Shown: positions 49,201-61,200 of the stretch, in pieces
Numbering within the stretch: position 1 is the first letter of the stretch
Layout: every line of letters begins with the position of its first letter
NCBI GenBank assembly: GCA_963580285.1
Contig: OY757026.1
Coordinates: 89,192,651 to 89,256,650 of the forward strand
Origin: Lucinisca nassula
Lineage: Eukaryota; Mollusca; Bivalvia; Lucinida; Lucinidae
Direction of reading: 5' to 3'
Length of the DNA: 64,000 nucleotides
The notes under the pieces: model-generated
The model's input: the letters and a program-made list of their open reading frames with translations, nothing else
Told to the model about the DNA's origin: nothing
Databases searched by the model: none
Program-made: the position numbers and the translations under genes

Positions 49201-52200
49201 TCTAAGTTAAAAAAGGTAAAATAAGTGAAAAAAATTATTTAAGGATAATGAAAAAAGAATATGCATATCTTCAGACCTATATGAAAACACCTGTAAAGTT
49301 TCAAAAGGATTGACCTAGAACTGTAAGAGGAGTTGCGGTAACAAGGTAGCTACTCCCTATACATTTTAACATTAGTAGATCTCAAAAATTGTCTAAGTTA
49401 AAAAAGGTGAAATAAGTGAAAAAAATTATTTAAGGATAATGAAAAAAGAATATGCATATCTTCAGACCTATATGAAAACACCTGTAAAGTTTCAAAAGGA
49501 TTGACCAAGAACTGTAAGAGGAGTTGCGGTAACAAGGTAGCTACTCCCTATACATTTTAACATTAGTAGATCTCAAAAATAGTCTAAGTTAAAAAAGGTG
49601 AAATAAGTGAAAAAAATTATTTAAGGATAATGAAAAAAGAATATGCACATCTTCAGACCTATATGAAAGCACCTGTAAAGTTTCAAAAGGATTGACCTTG
49701 AAATGTAAGAGGAGTTGCGGTAACAAGGTACCCACTATCAAATATTACAGACAGACAGACAGACAGACAGAAAGACAGACAGACAGACGGAATTCCGGAC
49801 AGATTACAGACGGAATTCCGGACAAGCCAAATCCAATATAGCCCCCACTTTTTCAAAGCGGGGCTATAAAAAGTTAACTGTTCGAGTAAATATTTTATGT
49901 AATACAGCGGTGTTTTTGCTGAAAAAAATGCATCTGCAAAAGCTGCTCATATTTTTTCAGCAAAAATACTAGTATAATTGCCATATTATACGATAAAAAT
50001 TTTAACGATATGTTAAATAATGACATTGTTAGTTTTAAACAACAGGCCCAAGGACTATAGACTGTTGTTATCTGCTGTATTTTTGCTTAAATCTTAAACC
50101 CATTGCATGCTTGTGGACTCTTCCATTGCTATATGTTGGGCAAGTCCATTTGTCATATAAGGGGTGTCAGACCTATTTTTTCGTTTTTAGTCTATTTTTT
50201 ATGGAAAATTCTGTTGGGAAATAGTGCAGGCCCTGATCAGATGCCACGTTTTACGGCAACTGATAAAGATAAAAGATAAAGAAGCTTTATTTAACGTTGC
50301 ATATCCGAAACAAGTAAAATAAGCTCTGTAGAGCTTTTATTGCGACAAACAAAGTATCCTTTAACAAATACTTACCTGCCTTCATTTATCTTCCTAGGCC
50401 TACCCCTGATAATGCAAGCGTCAGCCAAGGGAGCGCCTAGTACCATTATGTACGCCTTTGGTATGACACGACCGGGGATCGAACCCACGACCTCCCATTC
50501 CCGAAGCTGATGCTCTACCTATGAGCTATCTGGGCCTGCACTGTTTGCCAAGGTACCCTTTTGGGGTTTCCTGCCCATAATCTGTTAAGGATTAATATGA
50601 TGACAGAACTCACATTATCAGAGCCTCCCACTCAAAGAAATTCTCTTCATTCACGGGTCCAGCTATGATACCTTCAGGAGGGTTCAACGTCAACTCTGAA
50701 ATTTAAAAGCAAGAAAAGATATTTCCTGAAGTAAAAACCTGTTTTTTGTTGTTGTTCTTTTCTTCACACCAGATAAGGAAATCCTGGACATAACCCTGGG
50801 ATAGAAATTCTTATCCTGCACAGGTTATCCTGCCCTGGGATAGGATAAAAATAGAGAATTTGATGTGCACTGGTTCAATAGCATATGACATATGCCTTTC
50901 TTAACCCTTATCTTGCTGTTCACGACAACCCCTATCTTTGGAAACAGTGTAGATCCAGATCAGATGGCTTCTGAAGAAGCCATCTGATCAGGATCTACAC
51001 TGTTTGGCGTTCAGTTTATGAATTTGTAGCAATAAATTGCATCAAGTAATTTGATTGGTTGATAGACAGAAATGGGTGTGGCTTAAATGAATATTCAGCA
51101 AGAGAAGGGTTAAGTTTGGCGTCACTGCATGCCCATTGACGTCAACAATGCTGCATTTATTGTCATATAAGCCCCGCCAAGCGAATTTGTGTCTTCGAGC
51201 ATTCCGTCATGACAAATTTTAACTGCGCATGCCCAGCCATTCAGAGGGGCCAGGGATATGGCTTTCTGTCTGAAGGTTCCTCTTGATTCACTGCTTGTAT
51301 GAGCGAGCAGCGAAGGTTCTGGCGAGACTGCGCGGATGCGCAGGCTCGCCTGAATCTTCGCTGCTCGCATAGGCCCTAAGTACCAAAATCGCTTGACGGG
51401 GCCCATATAAAAGAAATCCACTCTAGAAAAATTAAAATGAAATGTATTCAAGAAAAAGAAAAATCTTAAATACATGAAGTTGTGAGGGTAGATAGAAAAT
51501 CTGCAAGCCTTGTGATGCCGGACACTGACCCTCGGGACAGATTTTTATACCCAACCCTCACACCCATGTAAAATTCTAATATTCTCTTCACTCATTTTCT
51601 GCCATCCTACAGATAACAGGAGTCATTTAGGAGTGTGAGATTTAGTCAGGCACAGAGACTCTTCACCCATTTTGAAGTGGAAACCACAAAATGGGTACCC
51701 TGGCAAACAGTGCAGGCCCAGATCAGACGCCCATTTGGACCCCAGGGGCATGATTGGCAGCATTTATGTAGGTGACCTCTTGCCGTTGCTACATGCTAAA
51801 TATCTAAGCTCTGGGCCCTGTGGTTTCAGAGAAGAAGATTTTTGAAGCTTTTTTCCATTATGAGTCTATGGGAGCTAAGGGGCCCCGGGGCATGGCCCAT
51901 TTGGACCCCAGGGGCATGATTGGCAGCATTTATGTAGGTGACCACTGCTACATACTAAATATCTCAGCTCTGGGCCCTGTGGTTTCAGAGAAGAAGCAGT
52001 TTGAACCTTTTTTCCATTATGAGTCTAAAGGAATTAAGGGGCCCGAGGGCATGGCCTGTTTGGACCCCAGGGGCATGATTGGCAGGAATTAGGTAGGTGA
52101 CCACTTGCTGTTGCTACATGCTAAACTTCTAAGCTCTGGGCTCTGTGGTTTCAGAGAAGAAGATTTTTGAAACTTTTTTTTCCATTATGAGTCTATGGGA

Positions 52201-55200
52201 GCTAAGGGCCCCAGGGTGTGGTCAATTTGGTCCCCAGGGGCATGATTGGCAGGAATTATGTAGGTGACCACTTGCCATTGCTACATGCTAAATACCTAAG
52301 CTCTGGGCCCTGCGGTTTCAGAGAAGAAGATTTTTTAAGCTTTTTTCCATTATGAGTCTATGGGAGCAAAGGGGCCCCGTGGCATGGTCCATTTGGAACC
52401 CAGGGGCATGATTGGCAGGAATTATGTAGGTGACCACTTGCCGTTGCTACATGCTAAATATCTAAGCTCTGGGCCCTTTGGTTTCAGAGAAGAAGATTTT
52501 TGAAGCTTTTTTTTTCATTATGAGTCTATATGAGTTAAGGGGCCCCAGGGTGTGGCCAATTTGGACCCCAGGGGCATGATTGGCAGGATTTATGTAGGTG
52601 ACTATTTGACATTGTTACAAGCTTAATATCTAAGCTCTTGGCTCAGTGGTTTCAGAGAAGAAGATATTTTAATTTTTTCCCATTGTAAGTCTATGGGAGC
52701 TATATGTTGCCATGGCAACGAGAATTCCAATCTGATCAGCTCAAGAAACCATATGCAGCCTTTCCCCCTACCTGATGATGCTTCTCATGAAATTTGATCA
52801 AGATTAACCATGGGGTATTAGAAATATACTGATTTGAAATTGTTTATGCACAGATGCACGCATGACTGACGACCGATAAAAAGTGATCACAAAAGCTCAC
52901 CTCGTCACGTATATTACAAGAAGATCTCTGTAAACTGGAGAAATGGGAAGAGGACTGGGACATGAACATTAATCCTGCGAAATATCAAGTATTACATGTT
53001 ACCATACTTAAGACCCCATCCCTCCAAGTACTTTCTCCATAACACAAAACTTAAAAGTGTGTCTGCTGCTAAGTACATGTACATGTACCTAGGGGTCACA
53101 ATATCCGATGACCTCAGTTGGGGAAAGCACAAAGACAATATCACTAAAAAGGCTAAACAAACCCTTGGTATTGTGAAACGCAACATCAAAGCACATAATC
53201 AAGTTCTAAAGTCCACAGCTTATAAAACACTCATACGACCGCAGTTGGAATATGCCTCCTCTGTCTGGTCTCCACATACTGCTGCTGATATACACAGAAT
53301 TGAATCTGTCCAGCGCAGGGCTGCTACATTGAAGGTGGGCCACCCTTGACTGTCGGTACACATCGAGTGTTACAGAACTGCTTAGTAATCTCCACTGGCG
53401 CCCTCTGGATCAGAGGGGCATAGAGGGCCACCTAGTCATGATGTATAAGGTCACATCTGACCTTGTGGTGATCCCAATCTCCAAATACCTTATACCAAAG
53501 TGCAGGGAGTCAAAATTTACCCACCTTCTGGCATACAGGCAAATTCACACTTTAACCAACTACTATAAATTTAGCTTTTCCCCAAGAACATTTGTTCAGT
53601 GGAACGCCCTTCCCACCAGCATCGTTATGCTTTCCACCATGGCACAGTTCAGTCATGCTGTCTGCCAGGTGGTGCATATATCCCCTTAAATGCCAGATTT
53701 TGTTTTTACCTTTTACTATACTAACACTCTCCTCGCACTGTACAAACTCATCTTGCCCATCGGGGCTTGAAGAAATAGATGGGCTGCATGATGCTTCCAC
53801 GCAGAGCTGAAACTGATCCGCACACAAGTACTGGTAAACTGCTTAGAGGATCTAAGCCTGCCCAGGCAATGCGGTGCAAGTCGGCCCGTCCATGCTTATA
53901 AACCCTATTGGTTCCATTGGGCGGCAGGGCTTGAGATGTCATGTCATCTCAATGTTGGGTAAAAGTCCCACAAAATTGGAAGCAACGTCTCCAAAATGAC
54001 CTTTACAGTGTTGACGGGGACGTAAAACTTCAAATCAAACAAACAAACAAACTCATCTCACCCACTTTGCTTATTTTTTTATTTCAGCTAACCCCCTTTG
54101 GCACTTTGTATACCAGAATTCCTTCTGAAAACCTCCAAGGAGGTTAAGAAGTACAGGAAGATAGAACTAGAAATGTGTCCAGACGACACAGATGCCCCTC
54201 ATCCCGAAAATCCATGTTGCAACAAAATTTTCTAAGTGTGTGACCTTGACCTTGAGGTCATGGGCAGGGTCGTTGGTGTGGGTGAATGAGACTTGGGACC
54301 TGTATCTATCACCATTCCAAATATGAAGCAAATCTATAAATATGAGCCCTAAAACTTTAAAAGCATAATAAGACTTAGTCTGTGACCCTGACCTTGAGGT
54401 CAGGGGTGGGGGTATATACAACTTTGGACCTGTAACTATCATCATACCTAATATGAAGCAAATCTATATGGTTTGGTGAGTATGAGCTCTTAATAAACTT
54501 TAAATAAAAAATTTCTTTGTCTGTGACCTTGACCTTTAGGGCACGTGCATGGTTTGGGGTATTGGACCAGTATCAATCATCATACCAAATATAAACTTAA
54601 TTCATCATACAATTTGGAAAATAATAACTCTTAAAATATCTAATTAAAAATTTCTTAGTCTGTGACCTTGACCTTGAAGCCATAGGCATGAGTGGGGGTA
54701 ATACCAAATAAACATTTGGACCTGTATCTATCATCATAGCATATATAAGCCAAATCCATAATATGGTTTGGAAAACTTGAGCTCTTTAAAATCTTTAACA
54801 TTAAAATTGTCTAAGTCTATGACCTTGACCTTGAGGTCATAGGCATGGGTGGGGGTATCGCTGAATAAAATGGACAGGTATCTAACACCATACCAAATAT
54901 AAACTCAATCCATCACACGATTTGGAAAATATCAACTCTTAAAATATCTAATTAAAAATTTCTAAATCTGTGACCTTGACCTTGAAGCCATAGGCATGAG
55001 TGGGGGTATTGCCAAATAAACATTTGGACCTGTATCTATCATCATAGCATATACAAGCCAAATCCATAATATGGTTTGGAAAATTTGAGCTCTTTAAAAT
55101 CTTTAACATGAAAATTGTCTAAGTCTGTGACCTTGACCTTGAGGTCATAGGCATGCGTGGGGGTATTGCTGAATAAAACATTGTACCTATATCTATCATC

Positions 55201-58200
55201 ATATGAACCAAAGCCATCATAAAAGTTCAGGTTCTACCAGGTACAAATACCTTAATTGGAGTCTTTAACATGGAAAAATTCTAAGTCCATGACCTTGACC
55301 TTGAGGTCATGGACATGGGTGGGGGTACCGCTGAATAAAACTTTGGACCTATATCTATAATCACATGAAATATGAACCAATTCCATCAAATCGTTGGGAA
55401 AATGTTCAGGTCTACCTGTTATAAAAACCTTAACCTGAGTCTTTAATATTGAAAAATTCTAAGTATGTGACCTTGACCTTGAGGTCACAGGCATGGGTGG
55501 GGGTATTGCTTAATAAAACTTTGGAACTATATCTATCATCATACCAAAGATGAACCAGTTCCATCAAATGGTTAGGAAAATATGAGTTCTAAAAGTTCAG
55601 GCTCTACCTGTTAAAAAACCTTAACCTGAGGTTACAGGATCATGTATATGTACGTACGTACGTACACACACACACACACAGATGGACGTACACATGTACA
55701 ATGTATGCACATACGGAAAACCTAAAAACTATATGCCCCTGGCATCATGCCGATGCGGGGGCATAAAAATGTCTAAAGGGTGCTGACAGCATTCCAACAG
55801 ATGCCCTTGTTCCCCCAGCTAGGCACTGTAGAAAGCATAATTCAATGGCATTTCAAACCATTACGGCAAGAACTGACATTTATAATGAATTGTTCTTACC
55901 CTGAACCATTAGAAATTGGAATGCCCTTCCCGATTTGATTATTTCGACAGTTGAAGGTGCTGAGGATGCGAACAAGACAGTTCACCGACAAGACAACTCA
56001 CAGACACAGTTTTTGGAGACAATTCACCAACACAATCGAAGACAATTCACCGACACTTTTATATATTGCATTCCCAGTCCAGATGATAAGAAGAAAACAT
56101 TATTTTGAAAATAAAATGATGTATTATCACACTTTTATTAAAATAAGGAATATAGGATAACTTTATTAAATTTGTGCATGTTTATGACTAAAAGAGACCA
56201 ATTTCCACCGCACAGGATGACTGATGTAAATAAACTTTCACAGCCAATTTCCAAATAGTTTTTGAAGACAACACAACCTGACACCCCTAAATTTTGAAAA
56301 TAGACTCCTGCTATATATAAGGAGGAAGATTCCATTTGGTACAAAAAGGGTTAGGACAAATTCTAAATATTTCTTGTGCACATTTGGTAAGGTTATACAG
56401 TAGAATACCTTTGTTTACATCTCCGAAAATGGCGGACCTCAGCGGAAGTGACGTCACACCGACTGTCTATATGGTCACTGGTCAGTCTAACACAAGCAAT
56501 ACAACATTTGTCCATAATTACCTTTAATTGCCTTTGATTAACAGTCATAATTAACAGTCACAGGTTGATTGTCTTTGAACAAAAGTGTCGGTGAGTTGTC
56601 TTCAAAAAGTGTTGGTAGATCGTCTTAAATTGTATCGATGAATTGTCTCCAAAAACCGTGTTGTGAGTTCTTGATTCCCTGAGAATTGTGTAGCTAAGAT
56701 TACCTCTTTGGTTAGAGCTAGTGACTAATTTTCCTAGTGACTGTTCTTTGGTCCACTGTTATTTTCCCTATACATCAATGATATTTCCACTGACAATGAC
56801 TCAGAAATAAGACTGTTCACAGATGACTGTGTTTGCTACCGGGAAATTAGAGATAGAGGACTCGCTGAAACCTCAGAATGATATAGATAGATTAGGATGA
56901 TGGGCACAAAAATGGGGCATGATATTTCAGCCAGTTAAATGCAATATTATGCAGATAACTAGGAAGAGAACAAATAAAAATAGCCATCGGAAGAGATGGC
57001 AAATCTCCCGACCAAAAGCCAATTTGGCCTTCAGAAGATTGTTCACCAAAAGAAAGTGCACCAGAATTAAACCAGCAATATATCACAAAAGTATTGCAGT
57101 TATGGCCATCACAAGATTATACTTCAGGAGAGATAACTAAAAACACAGGGTACTCAGAACTGTGGTTCTTGCGCATGACATGCCCGGTTAAGCTCATGCA
57201 TTTCTGTACAAAGTACCATCAATATGTCTCAAAGGGTGTTGGACATCACAAGCTGGTCATACTGTTATATTGGAAGGTCATACTGTTATATTGGAACCCA
57301 AATATTTATCATAGCACCCAGAATTGTGATTTTTAGGTATGAAGCGCCATATCAACCTTGTATACAATTGTGCCAAGTACCATCAATATATCTCAAAGGG
57401 TATTGGAGTTATGGCCATCAAAAGGTTATATTGTCAGAGGAGATAATTAAAAAACCAGGGCACCCAGAGTTGTGGTTCTTGCACGTGACACACCTGCTTA
57501 ACCTCATGTACAACTGTACCAAGTACCATCAATATATCTCAAAGAGTATTGGAGATGTGGCCATCACAAGGTAGTGATTCTATATTATTGGAAGGGGAGA
57601 TAACTCAAAAACCATGGCACCCAGAGTTGTGGTTCTTGTACATGACACACCATCTCGGCCTTGTGAACAACTGTGCCTGGTATCATTAATATATCTTAAA
57701 GGGTATTGGAGTTACGGCCATCACAAGGTAGTCACTCTATTTTATTGGAAGGGGAGATAACTCAAAAATCATGGCAGCTAGAGTTGTGGTTCTTGTGCAT
57801 GACACACCGTCTCGGCCTTGTGAACAGCTGTGCCAGGTATCATCAATATATCTTACAGGGTATTGGAGTTATGGTCATCACAAGGTAGTCACTCTAATTT
57901 ATTGGAAGGGGAGATAACTAAAAAAAACATGGCAGCCAGAGTTGTGGTTCTTGTGCATGACACGCTGTCTCAGCCTTGTGAACAACTGTGCCAGGTACCA
58001 TCAATATATCTCAAAGGGTATTGGAGTTATGGCCATCACAAAGTATTCATTCTATTTTATTAAAAGGGAGATAACTAAAAAAGTATGGCATCCAGAGTTC
58101 TGGTTCTTGCGCATGACACGCCGTCTCAGCCTTGTGAACAATTGTGCCGAGAACTATCAATGACTCAAAAGGGTATAGGAGTTATGGCCATCACAAGGTT

Positions 58201-61200
58201 GCGTCTACGGATGGACGGACGGACGGACGCCAGGCTGATCGCTATATCCCCCGAACCTATTCGGTCGGGGGATAAAAATGAGGCTTCTTACACCTTACAG
58301 GGAAACGGGCCTCCGTGGCCTAGTGGATAAGAGCCCTGACTCTTAAACATTAGGTATCTCACCGCTGTGGGTTTGAGCCTCGCTCGGGTCAAGTGTGAGA
58401 CGCCATGTTCTGCAGGGGAAGGTCAGGTGATTTTTCTCTGGGTACTCCAGTTTTCGCCCACCTCTGATTAACGATCGGCTCCATATGAGTGAAATAATCT
58501 TGAAAGGGCCGTAAAACCAAAACAATAACAATACACCTTAGAGGGAACTGTCCTCGAGAACATGGATTCCATTAAATACTTTGGGGTGACACTCACACAC
58601 GATTTGAGATGGAATACACATATTTGCAACATGCGTACAAAGGCAAATAGAATGCTTGGTTTCCTGAGGTGAAACCTTCATCAGTGTCCTCAGGATGGAA
58701 AACCGACAGCATATAAAGGACTTTTACCAAATCTTGGAATATGGTAGTTGTATCTGGGATCCCAGCGGAGTGGTCCTTAATGAAGAAATTGAAAAAGTAC
58801 AGAATAGAGCTGCTAGATTTGTAACAAGCAATTACTGCTTTGAAACTGGGAGCATGACTGGAATACATGTGTGCACTAGGAAAATTAAGATGGGAGTCTC
58901 TCAAGAAAAGGAGAAAAGATAGTAGGCTCATACTTTTATACAAAGGTCTAAAGGGTGCTGCCAGCATCCCAACAGATGACCTTGTTCCCCCAGCTAGGCA
59001 CTGTAGAAATTATCATTCAATGGTGTTTCAGCATCACTTGCCTCTGATGCTGGAAGTCCCAGGTTCAATCCCCGGCAGCGGGGCTAAACTTCCGGTGTCC
59101 AAACACGCACCATTGGCATCATTTGCAGGGATGAATGTCATAAAGTGCACCGTCCTTCGAATCGGGACGTTAACTGGAGGCCCCCTGTGCAGGTTAAAGA
59201 ACACTACCGTAATTACAATACTGTGTAGGTTTTCATCCTGCAAAACCTTGAGTGTATGTAATGTACACCTGTGAGTAATGACCAAATGTGACCGATTGCA
59301 GTAATAGTAGAAAGAAAGAACTGACATTTACAAAGAATCATTCTTCCCCTGAACCATTAGAGATTGGAATGCCCTTCCCGATTCAATTATTTCAACAGCT
59401 GAAGGTGCTGAGGATTGTGTAGCTAAGTTTACCTCTTTGGTGAGAGCTAGGGACTAACTTCCCATCATAGGTCCTGGTGTATGAATGTCATTTGACATGT
59501 CACGATTTAGGGACATCTCAGCCCCTAAGAAACTCTGCCCCTAACAAATTCCGCCCCTACCCCCACCCCCAAACTCAGCCCCTAGCAACATTTAGGTCCT
59601 AAAATACAATACGCCTATGCAATTCTTTGTTATGTGAGGCAATGGTCATAATGGTTTCAAAATGAAAACTTTCATTCGACAATTAATTATATTTTTCTGA
59701 ATACCTTGCTCTAAAATGTGGATACTTGTAAGAGACTGATCAAACGAATACTTAATCTCTGTTTCAGAGAATGTCCGAACACGCTACATTGGCATCATTT
59801 GCAGGGATGAATGTCATAAAGTTCACCATCCTTCGGATCAGGTTGTTAACTGGGGGTCCCCTGTGCAGGTTAAAGAACCCAACCATAATTACATGAATTC
59901 TGTGTAGGCTTTCATCCTGCAAAAAACTGAAGTGTATAATATACACACCTGCCTAGAATGTCTGCGAAGGGGGTATGGCAGTTTATAAAGAAAGAAAAAC
60001 TGTTTTACTGCAGTTAATAGCGGTTCCTGGAAATACCGGAACACACCAAAACACCGGAACACACTGGTAATTACCGGAACACACTCAATTTTTTTTTTTG
60101 GGGGGGGGGGGGGGGCCTAATTGAATTTTTTTTTGGGGGGGGGGGGGGGGGGGGGGGGGCAATATTTGCTTAATTTATATTTCGTGTGTCATATTTTGAC
60201 CAAATGTAACATGTGAACATACTTTATTCACCCTGGCCAATAGGCGGGTGCATTACGGACAGACATAGCCTTATCTGTTCATTAGGCCATAAAATAACAT
60301 CAGACAGGACAAACGCATGGGGCAGACAGTCAGCTCTAGGCAGGCTGGTTAAAAATTTCAGATAACATTTTGATATGCTTCCCAGCTAACATTTTTGACA
60401 TTTCATGTTTATCGCCTCAAACGGAGACACATTACTGGAAATGTCAAATCTTTATTTTTTATTTATTTTTTTTTTTTTTGATGGAAGAATATGCAAACTG
60501 ACTTCATTTTGTAATCAGATGAGTTATATCAGAGAGTTGTAACCTTAAAATAAATATCTCTTCAATATTCAGACCCACCGCACCGGAACATATTTTATAA
60601 AAAATCAAAGCACTGAGAGTACTGGTGGGTCGAACGTCTCTGAGTGTAGGTTGGGAAAATAGTCTTGAGCTGAGAATCGAACTGGTCTTTTAACTTTAAG
60701 AAAGCACAGTAGAGCTGATCAGACATCGCGTTATGTGGCGTCTGATTATGTAGGTTCTGTTTGCCAATGCCCAAGTGTACGAGCACAGTCCACCCGCCCA
60801 TCGGGGCTTGAATAAATAGATGGGCTGCATGATGCTTCCATGCAGAGCTGAAAGTCCTGTAACATTGGAAGCAACGTCTCCAGTTGACCTATACAGTGTT
60901 GACGGGGACGTTAAACCTTAAATCAAACAAACGAGCTCAGTCCAGAATTTTCTTCTTACGCTGCGCTCTGATGTCTTAGGGTAGTACTTAGATTTTGTTC
61001 AACAGAGTGGAGAGGGTGCAAATGCAGCCCCCTCCCATCTTTTGGAAATTATTTCAGATTCATACAGTTTTTCACCCTCTGCAAAATACCTGAAATTCGC
61101 ATCCTCAACCTGCCCCTTTTCAGAGTCTGCGTACGGCCCTGAATCATGTTCAAAACTGTTGTTGCATACATATGGCGAACACGAACAGTGCCGACCTGAT

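Larger units (their letters stand above)
56735..59460 (+). pseudogene. LINE-1, second 3'-end copy, with three insertions
   Basis: Starts inside RT (LYINDIS, then CVCYREIRD; here the box reads FTDD). It is interrupted by H7 (56981-58274), a SINE (58305-58532) and another SINE (about 59036-59316). RT pieces at 58533-59035 encode [30 protein letters not shown] and [11 protein letters not shown]. The C-terminus at 59340-59457 is [11 protein letters not shown] to a stop. Confidence 0.85.

Noticed and set aside
51820..52092. 90-codon open frame with internal repeats
   Set aside because: Translation of about 165-bp tandem units, interrupted in the neighbouring units.
57094..58330. Series of short open frames with [19 protein letters not shown] repeats
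   Set aside because: Translations of the H7 tandem array in different frames.
58312..58385. tRNA gene
   Set aside because: A and B boxes are present, but the cloverleaf is poor and the sequence continues into a SINE body with a target duplication.
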